Shown: in pieces, positions 50,901 through 61,700 of the stretch
How positions within the stretch are numbered: position 1 is the first letter of the stretch
Layout of the letters: each line of letters starts with the position of its first letter
The notes under the pieces: generated by a model
Database searches by the model: none
The model's input: only the letters and a program-made list of their open reading frames with translations
What the model was told of the DNA's origin: nothing
From: Syngnathus acus
Lineage: Eukaryota; Chordata; Actinopteri; Syngnathiformes; Syngnathidae
Reading direction: 5' to 3'
NCBI RefSeq assembly: GCF_901709675.1
Contig: NC_051101.1
Location: forward strand, 10,932,501 to 10,996,500
Length of the DNA stretch: 64,000 nt
Made by a program: the position numbers and the translations under genes

Positions 50901-53900
50901 GGAGGATATTAAATATGAAGCACTAGAATGCTGCTTAAATTTTCTGAGGTTTTTAAACTTGGGTATCATGTATTCAGCAATTTATTGTTTTATTCTCTGA
51001 TGTAAAAAAAAAAATGAGACCATAATAAATCACTTGGTTGAGAGCGAGGACTGAATAGCTCCAAATATCTTTCAATTTTGGCAACATAGAGGAATTTTAG
51101 CTTCCAACAAGACAAAGAACCAAAAACATACCTCAATAAAAGAGGAATATGAAGGTTTTAAAAAAAAAATTCCATGTTGATAGGGACAAAAACACAATTT
51201 TGTTCATAAAGCAACAGAATGTATGTGTTAGTTTTGATTAATGCCGCAGAATTCAGCTGTAGACTCGATTTCAAAATTCTGCTACCGGTTGCTAAAATGT
51301 CTTAGGTACCGAATACATTTTATTAAAAAAATTAAAAAAAAAGCATGCAAATGGAACAAGCTGCCAACAAAAGTGAGTGTAAATGCATTAAAAGCATTTT
51401 CCAGCACATTAGATTAAGTTCCATTCAACCCAATAAATACATAAATAAATAACAATTATATTAAATATTATATTATTTATAATATAATCATAATTAATTT
51501 AAAATAAATAATTTGGTACAACTACTTGCTTGACTAATCATCAGACAAGAGGAGTTAAAAAACATAAAAGGTCCTTTTTGTCATCTTTGTCACAGCCATT
51601 TCTAACACGTTGTTGCTGCAGGGCAAACGAGCCCACGGCCATCTTAGTTATACTTGGCCTTCATTAAAGCTTGATCCAGGCGGGCTGCTAAGGTTTCACT
51701 GTCCACTTATTAGCGTGCTCGCCGTTCGCTCGGGACGCAAGACGGAGCAGAGATGACTCCCAGCTGCTTTTGCCTCAGATACAAAAGAAAACAGAGCAGT
51801 GGACACGGTCATCTGTCACACGTACTACAGCCTGCCCTGATTTGTTAACATTATTGGCTTCATAAATCTGCCGGGAGATTTATCAGTACCTAAAAGTGTC
51901 TTTCCCACAAGGAGTATAAAAGCTGAGCGATCATCATGAGAAAAGTCATTTTTATTGTTCTAAAAAAAGCCACCGCTGGAGTTGACTATGTTGATAAGAC
52001 ATTCGTTATTTTAAGACAATTTGGAAGACCCAGAGGTGCAATGAACATTATAGAAGTTCAGCTAACGGCGGCTAACGCTAAAGAAAATGGCGGCCTAAAC
52101 GACGCGACTTTGCGTGATGACGGGCTAGCTCGGTTGACTTTGATCTGTGTTTTATGACAAGCCCGAGGAAGATGCTGCTGAGTTGGGAAACGTGGAGCAA
52201 ACATACTCCACAGGGATACTCGCGTTTGCGTCCGAGGCGTAGCGTAACGACACGTTAGCTTATTTGCTTGAAACGAGAACAACGATATTTGAGTCTACGA
52301 ATAGCACTTAAAAGAAGACATAATATCAACAGGGCAAAGTGTGTGTGTGTGTGGCCTTGAGCAACACATTCCATTCCCCACAGTCCAACATCTTGGCTGA
52401 AATCCTTGACCCTCTTCACAGAGCAACAACAAGCTTCTCAACACAGGAACAAAGTTACGAAAACAAGCAAGTCCTTTAAAGCTGACACTGACGTCAGAAA
52501 AAAAAAAAAAAAGTTCTCTGATCCTCATTTGATCAGATCTGACGACATGTGGGTACCAAAAAAAGTCAAATCTTCAGAGCACCTGTTTTACGTTCTCCCT
52601 CACGCCACCTGAGTCCTTTTACCTGCACTACAAAGGTACTTGAAAGTTTTGGAGTACTTCCTCTTTGTCTTCCATGCTTCCTTTTTCTTATCTTCAACAT
52701 GCAGGAAGCTTTGTGAGTAATTTCCCTCCGGTCCGCCCAAAAAGAGCTATTGTATGTTCTGAGAAGGCTTTTTTTGAGTGCCTATGGAGCAAATCTGAAG
52801 GGGATCCGTTTCAAGACAACAAAGCTGAGATCACAACACAGACGGACTGAAAAGTTCCATTGAGATATTCTGAATGCAACTCTATTCTCGCTCGCTGTAC
52901 TCGTTTTTTTTTTTTGGGGGTGTCTTACATGTTAGCCTGGCTAGAAAATACAAGTGACACCGCCGAATGGTTCTACAGCATTTTGCCGGATCCGGTAACA
53001 AAGAACGATCCACGGGGGAGAAAGGACGACTAATGCAACGCACACACAGCCTTTCAGTCGTTTACAATGGCCTTTGGTCGAACCTGTCAAAGATTATAAA
53101 TGACTGTTCATGTACACCACTTTGCTACTTTGCGCTTCTACATTGCCCTCAAGTCACATCTCGTCGGAAGCACGATATTTAGAGGAGCTTATTTTAATGC
53201 TATGTATCGTTAAAAAAATCATAAAAGACAAAAAAAGTCAAAAATACATGCAGAAAAAAAAAGACTGAACGTCAAATCGACCCCTTAATTTGACTGAATC
53301 ATAACAGTCTTCAATATTGTTTCATCTATCAAGATTGCGCAAGAGCACAGCTGTTTTTAAAAGCGGTGAACCCCACAGCTCTCTACCGAGCCATTTTACA
53401 TTTCACATCCTCCAGTCCCGATGGCATGGCTTTTATAACCTTTTTGTAGGCTCTGCCAACAACACAGGGGAGAGAACGTTGACATCAACTCTGTTTGCAC
53501 TCTGCACATGTGTTTTCTGTGTCTTGTACCAATCCTTGAAGAAAACTTCCAGTGTGTGTGTGTGTGTGAGTATTCTCAGGACACAGAGCGCCAGTGAGAC
53601 TTTTCCTTCTGCTTGTAAATCACAAAACCAGAACATGACTACTGTACTACCACACACGCATCTGTAACTCCCTCAAGAAAAAATACAGCAACCTTCATCA
53701 TTCACCACAAAAGGTTAAAGGTCAAGCAAAAATGTCACCCACACAGACGTTTTTGTTTCCTGACTGACCAAGGGCATCCTCCAGACCCAATTGGGACCAA
53801 TATACTGAAGATGTTTGTAATTTTAGGGGGGGGAAGGGCAAAAATAAATACTTTAAGAAAAACAAAATATATCAAATTATAAAATCTCATTTATCGGCTT

Positions 53901-56900
53901 CACCTGCTATTTTTCCCGGCATGGAAAAAACAGATCTAGTTACAGTCTATCAAACATTTCTCGCAAGCACGCACACAAGAGAGATGTCGGAATGGCCTTT
54001 ATGAAATTAGATTTAAAAATAAAAACAACTAATGCTATTAAGCTGATGGTCTAAAAAGCCACACACAGGTGACAACTCGGGGGAATACACAACCCGTCCC
54101 TAATGGCGAGACGGCCACATCAGAAGCAGGGATCGGATTTTCTGCTTTTGTGACCATGTTGGGACTAAAAGCTCCTTTTAGTCCAGATTTTGTATCACAA
54201 TGCCTGGGAAATCTTCAAATAGGACCTGAAAGCAGATTTACGGTCAAGCCGTTTTAGCCTCGGTGAGGTCGAGCATGAAAATGGCGGCAAAGCGTAGAGA
54301 AAGTCGTTGACCGTACGTCAGAAAACACGCATGTGCATATATTCGGGTCCGGACTCTCAAGAGTGCAAACGGATCCAGATGGGAATTTTGGAATCACTTT
54401 CACTCGCAGGAAGTCATCCACTTGAACCCCCCCCCACACACACACACAAACGCTAATCAGGATTAGGTTGCCCGCGCTCGCTGTGCGACTGTATATGTTT
54501 GCGAATATGTCACTAACACAGCTGAAGCAATCGGGAACTAACCACGTCTGATCCGTGTAACTGAGCTTTTAATCAATGGCCAATTACGGGTGTGGCGTTG
54601 TAATAAAGATGATTGCTTTTTTTTTTTTTTTTTTGTATCTCCAGAATTGATTTGGTCCAAGTCAGCCAGTTAAATACACAAGACACTACAATATCGATAA
54701 ATATTAAGTTATAGTTATCATAAATTTATGTGTGAGTAGAAAAGGAATACAAACGGACATTTTTAATCAAGTGACGTGGAAACCCAAAAAAAAAAAAAAA
54801 AGGCTACCGCAGAAGCAGTTGTTTGGCCTTTCAGCTCCACAAATGGACTCCAAACAAATATGCCCATCTCGTTAAAACAAACTCAGCTGAGTTTTGCATC
54901 ACTAAAATGAAATTCCTGCCTTTTTTGTTGCTATAATTCCTCCTCTTGACAGTTCAGCAAAATAATACCGCCTGAGCGTAATTTTGGAAGACAAGAGTTT
55001 ATTTGACTGACATTGCCTCTTGGAGTCTTCACTAAGAACCGCCGATTTATCCCTTACATCAGAACGGCTTTGGAGAAAAATGCCTTTGGGGTCGCTACGG
55101 CCACAAGTAATTATTACCCCAATCAATTACGCTTTTATGTACCGGGCATATGTACGCCAGACATGAGGATGACACAATATTTTTTTTTGTCTTGGTTAAG
55201 GGTGTGCACTGTGTTGAGCTTGTGTGTTTCCACATGCATGTTCAGCGCACACTCCATTTGAGAAAAGAAAAAAAAAAGGGATTAGCTGGAAGCCAAGAAA
55301 CAGAGCTGGCCATATATGACTATGTCTCTTACACTCACTTTTCCCTCCCTTGCACTGTTATTTGACCTCCCTTTATTAAATCTGTTAAGTGGGTTCCATA
55401 TTTTGGTTTTCCTAACCTGTCAGGGAGTCTGGATTTTATTAAACATGGCGTGACATGTGTTTAGACAATTATGGAACTTGCCTTTGTGAAAAAAACAGAA
55501 AGGTGAGTTTCGCTGCCAATGATCCATATTGGGAATTTGGGCGACTTCAGGAAAGTCCCCACCTGAAATAAACAACAAGACACAATGAGTTGTTATTCTT
55601 ATTAAGTGTGTGTTTTGTCTTGAGTGTGTGTTGACAGTAATTGTACCTTGCAGTAGCGGAGTGACTCCATGAGCGTGAGGAAGCCAACCGACGCTTGCTT
55701 ATGAATACCGTGTAGTTCTGAACATGAAGACACAGACAGACAATAAATGGCAGACTGTCAAATACTGCCCTCTGGTGGACAAAGACAAAACTACGTTTTG
55801 GGAGTGATACTGGAAAGTCTTGTGATATTTCTTTCTATAACTTTGCGTATATCAAATATTTTGCTGTCTTACTCATTCCAGAACATTCTCGGTCTCCATC
55901 CCAGACATTAGAGACGGCATGGCCCGTTACAAGGAGGTTCACCAAACTCTGACTGCAAAATGAACAAAAAAAACTGTTATGATGAAAGTTTTGTGCCATT
56001 ATGGACATGACAATTATCTATCAATCTTTTGTGGTAAAATTAAAAAACATGTTCTGTTACCTTCCATGGCCATGTACCGGGTCTATAAGTGGTTCCAATG
56101 TATCCTGGATCTCATTTTTAATGTTCTCAATCCCCTGTAGAGATCAACAGATTGACTTTCACTCTTTATATTTCCAATATGTTCCCTCATTAATTGGTTC
56201 TATAATCAATTATACCTTCGTAAGGATGACAGAGTAGAGGAAAAGCAAAACTCCACAGCAACCCCTCCAGGTGTGGAAGAGAGACAATACCTCAGCTTGG
56301 AGATCTGACACAGACATCACCACCCGCTTTCTATAGGTGGGGAAATTAACACACACAAAAAAAGCATTATTCAAATTGTTTTTAATTTGTATTTAAATGT
56401 CACCTTTAAGAGGCAATTATTGTTTTAGAGGGAAGATAAAGTGTCACTTACTGAAGAACACTGTGAAATCGCTCAAAGCCAAGGTCTTCAGCAGCCAAAG
56501 CAGCTAAGTACAAGAAAATGAACATACAGTGGATACAAAAAGTCTACACACCCCTGATCAAATTCTCAGTTTTTGTGATATCAATTAAAAATCCACTGTA
56601 TAATTCAATTGAAAAAAAAAATCTTAAGGGGTTTATTAGGGGTAATAAAAGAATATAATACATAATAAAATTATAAATTAATAATAAAAATAAAATTAAT
56701 AAAATTGTCATAAAATTACATGCAATTTTTTGTGTGGATAGAATCGATAATATAGGTCATTATTTGAAATCAGAGCATGGACAAGAGATATCAAGACTCA
56801 CTGGGTTGCTCCCCCTCTAGTGGTTGGCTGCTCTCTGGCACTGGGATGTCCTGCGTTTGTGACTGGGTCTGTGCTTTCGTATGCGTGCAGACAGGTGGGC

Positions 56901-57559
56901 TCTGTCCCTTAGCCCACGACACAAGGCAGAAGCCTGTGGAGGAGCTGGAACAGGCTGACTCCAGAATTTCACTCAGCGCAAAGCACAGGACTGTTTTCTG
57001 CTCCTCCTCTAAAAAAAAAGAAGATAAAAAGAAATTCATAAGCATGCAGAAATAATGGATGTTGGTTTGATGTACCTGTCATGTGTCTCCAGTTTGAAGT
57101 CTCTCGGTTAAAGAGAATAGTCTTCAAGAGGAAGGCCTGCAAGGAGAACACAAATGCAATAAGATGGTCAATTGAGTCCATATTTTAGGCAGCCCACATA
57201 TTACAACAAGAAATTTAAAAATGATCATACCTGCACAGGTACAATAACAGCACATGGCCCCCCTTCAAACTGCTCCAGAGCTGTGTGCTCATGCTCACTG
57301 AACACAAACCCTGTGATCGAGGCAAAACAAATATGTCACATGACATGTTTTGCAAACATTGAAATAATGTAAAACAATTGCACTTAAAAACAGTATTCTG
57401 CTTGCATAAACAAAACATTCTCCACCTTGGTGAGTTATTAGAAAATGACACATATAACATCCTACCTTGGGTCCATCTGCGAAAAATAGAGGCTGAAACT
57501 GCCCCGGTTGTTGGTCTCCCCCACACTAAATCCACCAGCTCTTTATTTAAGTCTGACAT
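46520..57559 (-). CDS. mindy3: MINDY lysine-48 deubiquitinase 3, complete, 15 coding exons
   Basis: Fifteen exons join in frame to 456 residues (human 445). MINDY3 is a cysteine protease that trims K48-linked polyubiquitin. The nucleophile is Cys51 in FEGGPCAVI, at the same position as human Cys51. The general base is His298 in GSETHLSVFF (human His287; the shift comes from a longer Gln-rich linker in exon 4). An EF-hand-like stretch, FDPEDNGFIPD, spans exons 11/12. The C-terminus KRCLQTKWPYIELLW...SPSLN is nearly invariant. Start: ATG 57559 gives the family N-terminus MSDLNKELVDLVWG; an in-frame ATG 11 codons upstream (57592, MAVHLPAKNLV) could extend it. Intron 10 is GC-AG; all others are GT-AG. 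It is divergently paired with the TPR gene, and itga8 follows downstream on the same strand. Confidence 0.97.
47591..47662 (-). CDS. mindy3: mindy3 coding exon 14
   Basis: Residues 384-407, DSGIPDSFPVYHYNGLKQSN then HNER. Confidence 0.94.
47931..47976. repeat. (GT)n microsatellite
   Basis: Uninterrupted GT run in mindy3 intron 13. Confidence 0.92.
48323..48410 (-). CDS. mindy3: mindy3 coding exon 13
   Basis: Residues 354-383, VKNKLDPENLGIILLGPFLM then EFFPDQ. Confidence 0.95.
48411..49634. other. mindy3 intron 12
   Basis: AT-rich unique sequence with a poly-C tract at 49200-49215 and a poly-T run at about 49447-49461. No exon or mobile element recognised. Confidence 0.5.
49635..49707 (-). 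CDS. mindy3: mindy3 coding exon 12
   Basis: Residues 330-353, DNGFIPDTLLQDVMKSLDLV then SEPD. Completes the EF-hand-like motif. Confidence 0.93.
50399..50471 (-). CDS. mindy3: mindy3 coding exon 11
   Basis: Residues 306-329, EMSLVGPESPSQQARRVFQS then FDPE. Acceptor TCTATAG, donor GTAATC. Isolated between introns of 5.0 and 0.7 kb. Confidence 0.9.
50472..55481. other. mindy3 intron 10, about 5 kb (GC-AG)
   Basis: Starts GCAAGT and ends TCTATAG on the - strand. It holds a GT tract and poly-G run (50633-50676), AT-rich low complexity (51430-51500) and poly-A/T runs. A + strand TATAAAA (51915) precedes a 73-codon open frame with no recognisable domain; I do not call a gene. Confidence 0.55.
55482..55562 (-). 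CDS. mindy3: mindy3 coding exon 10 (catalytic His, GC donor)
   Basis: Residues 279-305, VGTFLKSPKFPIWIIGSETH then LSVFFTK; His298 is the general base. It ends AAG|GCAAGT, a GC-type donor at 55481-55480. Confidence 0.93.
55647..55717 (-). CDS. mindy3: mindy3 coding exon 9
   Basis: Residues 255-278, KLHGIHKQASVGFLTLMESL and RYCK. Confidence 0.93.
55873..55952 (-). CDS. mindy3: mindy3 coding exon 8
   Basis: Residues 228-254, SQSLVNLLVTGHAVSNVWDG then DRECSGM, highly conserved. Confidence 0.95.
56061..56134 (-). CDS. mindy3: mindy3 coding exon 7
   Basis: Residues 204-227, GIENIKNEIQDTLEPLIDPV and HGHG. Confidence 0.94.
56216..56330 (-). CDS. mindy3: mindy3 coding exon 6
   Basis: Residues 165-203, KRVVMSVSDLQAEVL to GVLLFLYSVILTK. 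Confidence 0.92.
56452..56503 (-). CDS. mindy3: mindy3 coding exon 5
   Basis: Residues 148-164, ALAAEDLGFERFHSVLQ. Donor GTAAGT. Confidence 0.93.
56525..56600. mobile_element. Tiny TA-flanked inverted-repeat element
   Basis: TA-CAGTGGATAC at the left and ATCCACTG-TA at the right are inverted, 76 bp overall. The interior AAAAAGTCTACACACCCCTG matches a dispersed fish Tc1/mariner-like repeat as I remember it. In mindy3 intron 4. Confidence 0.5.
56802..57008 (-). CDS. mindy3: mindy3 coding exon 4
   Basis: Residues 79-147, EEEQKTVLCFALSEILESAC and FCLVSWAKG, then a Gln/Thr-rich linker longer than the human one. Confidence 0.92.
57076..57136 (-). CDS. mindy3: mindy3 coding exon 3
   Basis: Residues 59-78, AFLLKTILFNRETSNWRHMT. 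Acceptor CTTGCAG, donor GTACAT. Confidence 0.93.
57231..57310 (-). CDS. mindy3: mindy3 coding exon 2 (catalytic Cys)
   Basis: Residues 32-58, GFVFSEHEHTALEQFEGGPC then AVIVPVQ; Cys51 is the nucleophile. Confidence 0.95.
57466..57559 (-). CDS. mindy3: mindy3 exon with start codon (coding exon 1)
   Basis: Residues 1-31, MSDLNKELVDLVWGRP to FRRWTQ. Donor GTAGGA. At least one non-coding exon lies upstream. Confidence 0.92.
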
Positions 57560-57621
57560 GACCAAGTTCTTTGCAGGCAGATGCACAGCCAATCACTAAC
57601 TAGGCCAACTTGCAAAATATT

Positions 57622-57762
57622 TTAGTCTGAATGATAGTCCACTTTCCTGGGCAGGTAGAGCCTGTGGCATTGGCCACAAGCTACCTGTGGAACAAGGCAG
57701 TATTCCTCTCTGCACTGGCAGGATCCTGGTTGGTACGTGGTTCCATTAGACTGAGCTAGCAT
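57622..57762 (-). CDS. Unassigned 46-aa cysteine-rich ORF upstream of mindy3
   Basis: ATG at 57762 to TAA at 57622 on the - strand, ending 62 bp before the mindy3 start codon and out of frame with it. It encodes 46 residues with Cys15, Cys17, Cys22, Cys29 and Cys32 followed by His33 (core CQCREEYC and CGQCHRLYLP), a spacing that could bind zinc. I recognise no family. It is either a leader ORF in a mindy3 transcript or a coincidence. A strong acceptor (GTTCCACAG at 57683) lies inside it, so some mindy3 messages would contain only its second half. The ATG context (TTTTCATGC) is poor. Confidence 0.3.
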   Translation of the reverse strand: MLAQSNGTTYQPGSCQCREEYCLVPQVACGQCHRLYLPRKVDYHSD

Positions 57763-58150
57763 GAAAAACAAACATGTTAAGCAGGAGTTTGATTTGCAGC
57801 TTGATAAACAGAACTAAGCGAATTGCATGCAACTAGAACTGCACTTAGAGCGCATAAACATCTGGAAAGCTAGCTAATCGTTACAAGGGATGAATAACGA
57901 CAAAAATGACGACACTTGACAGGGGGAAAACGATTGCGTGGCTACCTTGTTTCATGCTTGTGCATTTACTACGCGTGAGACATTTTTAAGACCAAATGTG
58001 TTTGATAGGTAATGATAACGCAAGTTAGCAATAGCATTACTACGAGAATCAGCTAACCTTAGTATTGATTAGCAATATAATTGAATGACAATACGGGTAT
58101 TTTGTTTTAGATCGTTCGTCAATAGTTATATTATGCAAAAGATCACTTAC

Positions 58151-58250
58151 CTGAAATATAAAATCGAGTGATGTTTCCTTATTGACTGTGCAATGTCAAT
58201 AATATCAACGCCTCTGTCATTCGTATTTACAACGGAGTGAGAAAAACCTG
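58151..58250 (-). other. mindy3: Probable mindy3 non-coding first exon
   Basis: On the - strand the sequence ends TATATTTCAG|GTAAGT, an excellent donor at 58150. The exon's 5' limit is unknown (58250 is a guess). It would splice to an acceptor before the start-codon exon, perhaps GTTCCACAG at 57683. It includes a 13-codon upstream ORF (MTEALILLTLHSQ). Confidence 0.45.
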
Positions 58251-58650
58251 TACGTAAATGCAACGTGCTTGTTCATTGGTTGAAATCCAAAATCGTTCCC
58301 ATTGCGTCAGGGGTACGTTCTCACAACGTTGTGCTATTGGTCCACACGCTTGTCAAGTATGTGAATCCCACTTTGACTGAAGAGTCCTAATAAGAAATGA
58401 TCCCGTTCTTATAAACACAAATTGGAGATTATAATATTCATTAATTATATTAAGCAATAATATATGATGAGGTGGGAAATACATTCACGACCGGTTACAT
58501 TTGGGACGAGAATCAGTAGTTGTTTCGTAACGCATGGCAGAATCTGTTAAATATGTCTACTGTGGACTTCCGTAGCTATCAGGAAGTCTTCGCTTTGCGC
58601 ATGCGCATCACGTAAAGTTTTTTTGCATCGGCTTTCCATGTGTTTTGTGG
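58251..58650. promoter_or_regulatory. Shared divergent promoter of mindy3 and the TPR gene
   Basis: The two genes are head to head with 0.5 kb between the mindy3 first-exon donor and the TPR start codon. The interval holds two ATTGG (inverted CCAAT) boxes near 58275 and 58335, an ETS-like AGGAAGT (58581-58587), and a perfect NRF1 palindrome. This is the usual make-up of a TATA-less housekeeping promoter. Confidence 0.6.
58596..58607. promoter_or_regulatory. NRF1 site TGCGCATGCGCA
   Basis: Perfect palindromic match to the NRF1 consensus, 100 bp upstream of the TPR gene start codon. Confidence 0.65.
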
Positions 58651-58706
58651 GAGAATCTGCTCTTACAGTCCAAATTGTTGAAACGTAAGGCATCGTATTC
58701 CTAATT

Positions 58707-58773
58707 ATGGGAGGGCAGGCAAAGGCTAAAAAGAAAAACAAAGCAAAGAAGAAAGAAAATCAACCAAGCAATG
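58707..58773 (+). CDS. TPR gene exon 1 (coding part)
   Basis: Residues 1-22: MGGQAKAKKKNKAKKKENQP. Donor AATG|GTAAAG. The Lys-rich run may serve as a nuclear/nucleolar signal. Confidence 0.85.
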
Positions 58774-61700
58774 GTAAAGTAGTGATTACTATAATCGGAT
58801 GATGATGTCCTGTTATTACCATGAAAAAAAAATCACCAAACTTGATGTACCTCAATTTTACAACTCTAGATACCGGCGTAGTAGGCTTGACACCTCAGGA
58901 GAGGATGAAAGTGAGAATGCATGAAAAGGCAAAGAAGAAAACAGCTGCCAAGTACTCTGTTGACCAATTACTAGAAAAGGTTACTGCACAGCAACTGACA
59001 GAACACAACAACCTTAACATGAACCGTTTTCTCCATGTTCATTTGATCATGCCTTCCTATGTTGTACAGACTGAAGAATGCATGGACAGTTTTGACTTTG
59101 AGATGGCTGGACTCTACTGTCAGCGTGCCCTAGACGTGGAGTCCACAAACCTCCAAGCTCTTGACATGCTGGGACACATCTCCTTAGAGCTTGGAAACAC
59201 CGAGAAAGCTAAAGAAATATCCTTTACTGTGGGTTTCATCTTTTTTCTACTTGTTCCTGGAGCTTCCTTGACTGATCATGCACGTTTTTCTGCGGGCTGT
59301 GGAGCTCAGCCCAGATGTAGGTCACAGTAAGTATATGTACCTGGGACAGCTCCACACAGGTCAGGAAGCTGTTGGCTACTACACCAAAGGAACACAAATC
59401 CTGCTCTCCGCATTGGACGAAGAAGCACAGACCACAGTGAGTGCACGCTGATTAAAATACATGTCCGATATTAAATCAATCGGTCTGTCCATTGATCTAT
59501 CTATTTTATCCATTTATCATCTATTCATTCCCTTCATCCATTTATCATCACCCAGATTCCGGTACATTCTACATTTCTGCCGCAAGGTGGTGCTGTGGTG
59601 CGAAAGTATTGCTTTACCTAAATATAATCTGACGTGATGGTTGTTGAAAGCTGTCGTAAATTATGTATTTGGTTAGAACATACTTAATGCATATTTTGTT
59701 AAACTGTGATTTTCTGGTATTTTAAAACAGGCCCAGGCGGAAGCTGCCACGTCTGTCGATGATGATTCTGACCTCCCGACGATGAAGGATGTTAGCACGG
59801 CCTACTGCTCCATCGCTGAACTTTATCTAACCGATCTCTGGTAAGTGAGAACATGATATGACTAAATTGGACATCGCTAAGATCTCCTCATTCCTCCAAT
59901 TTTTTTTAACGAGTTGAGATTTGTGGATGTGTGCGCAGCATGGAGGAGGGAGCCGCTGATAAGTGCAGAGAGTTCATTGAGAAAGCGTTGCAGTATCACT
60001 CTAGCAACCCTGAAGGCCTCCAGCTCATGGCCAGCTACTTGTTCAGCACGGAGAAAAATCAGGTCAGGTCATACACGCTCAGCATATTAAAGTAAGAATT
60101 TGCTGAGTTAATTATTCTCAGCAAATTGAATCGTATGCCATCAATCAGCAGATGGACACTTGAATTATCACTTGAGCGAGCACACAGCAGGTCATGTGGA
60201 TGGGCATGCTAATTATCGAGATCTTTCAAGTCATGTAATTGAGAGAGGTAATCAGGAGCAACTAATTGGGATGAAGACAAAATGTCCTCTGAAAAGTCAT
60301 TCAATTTGTTTTAAAAAATGACTTTTACCTGTTCAGTCAGCCATTAATTTCAAATAATCAGCGTAAGAATTTCATAACTTGGTAGCTCGATTGAGCAAGG
60401 TACTTTCTAATTCTCTTCCACTTTTGAAGAATTTCTTGCAAAGTGAGCTCGAGACAGTCCACATATCAATTGAAAGGTCACAGGCTGACCTTTACTGGAA
60501 ATGTCTTTTCTATGTGGTGATAAAATTATTTTGAATTTGCATTTAATTAAATGCTAATGAAGGGTCCTCCCAACCTTTCTACACACCTTTCTCTTGTTGA
60601 CATTTTAATTTCACATTAATAAGAAAGAAAGTGGAACCCATCCATTGGAGCGGATTTAGTCATGCTTTTGCATGTACATGTCACATTACTGCAAAATAAT
60701 ATTTGCACAAATGTGGACATGACTATGCGGTGCAAAAAAGTAATTTCGTTTTTATTCTGAATTCACTGAATTCCTGGAATAATATAAAATCCTTGGATTA
60801 TGCTAAAAATACATTTTAAATATCTTAATGATGTTTCATTGGGCTCAGGTCATGTTCGTGTTGGAAAAGAAAATGAACTTCCCGAGACAGTCAACACATT
60901 TTTTTAAAGGTTTACCGGAATTGCATCTGAAATAGCAGTTGATATCCTCTAGGGGGCAGGCCGGCTCCATTAACACCATAGCCAGGTTTTTGATGCCTCT
61001 ACCAGAAACCACTTTGTGGATTTTAATTAATATGATAAAGATGGCAGACTCATTCAACAATGATAGCAAATCACATGTTTATATAATGAGCGATTAGCAT
61101 CCTTCAATTTCAATGTTGTGGCGTCTTCAGGAAGGCAAAGAATACTTGTTGAAGAGTGTCAAATTGTGGCTGCCTGCCCAGAAACAGACGGAAGCATCCT
61201 CCAGCCTAGAAGATGAAGCGCAGGTGAGTTGGAGTGTCTCTTGTCACCAGCCGACGCTTTTATGCCTCGCTTTTATTTATAAAAACAATGCGGCCTAAAA
61301 GGAGCGCTTTGCCGCCGGCACAAATACCCATAAGGGATACAAACTAGAAGATAATGAGAAAAAGGATAATGAAAATGTGGAAGCGACATTATGTGAGGAG
61401 GGTGCAAATAAAGGCAAAAGTAGAATAATGATTCCAGATGATGAGATTTGAGAAAATTCCATATATGACCTGCGTACATAAATGGAGCAAATGTGCTCAT
61501 GATGCAACAATCCCACAATGGTGCCATCATTGCGTCCCTTATCTTCCGCAGCAGCTTTATCCACATTCGGACCGCTGTCATCTTCGCTGTGATTAACCGC
61601 AGAACGTCCCGTACCTTGAAATTAGATCTTGCCATTATCGGACGTTGTGCAGGATTTGTGCTTGTGTAAATGTTCAGCGTAGACGTTGCAATATTCTCCT

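Noticed and set aside
51936-52157. 73-codon + strand frame just after a TATAAAA in mindy3 intron 10
   Set aside because: No recognisable product, no poly(A) or splice context, and a TATA-like string is common in AT-rich sequence.
58821-59330. 169-codon open frame across the TPR gene start region
   Set aside because: It reads through the stop-free intron 2 and into the AT-AC intron. The real gene uses exons 58870-58979, 59070-59216 and 59284 onward.
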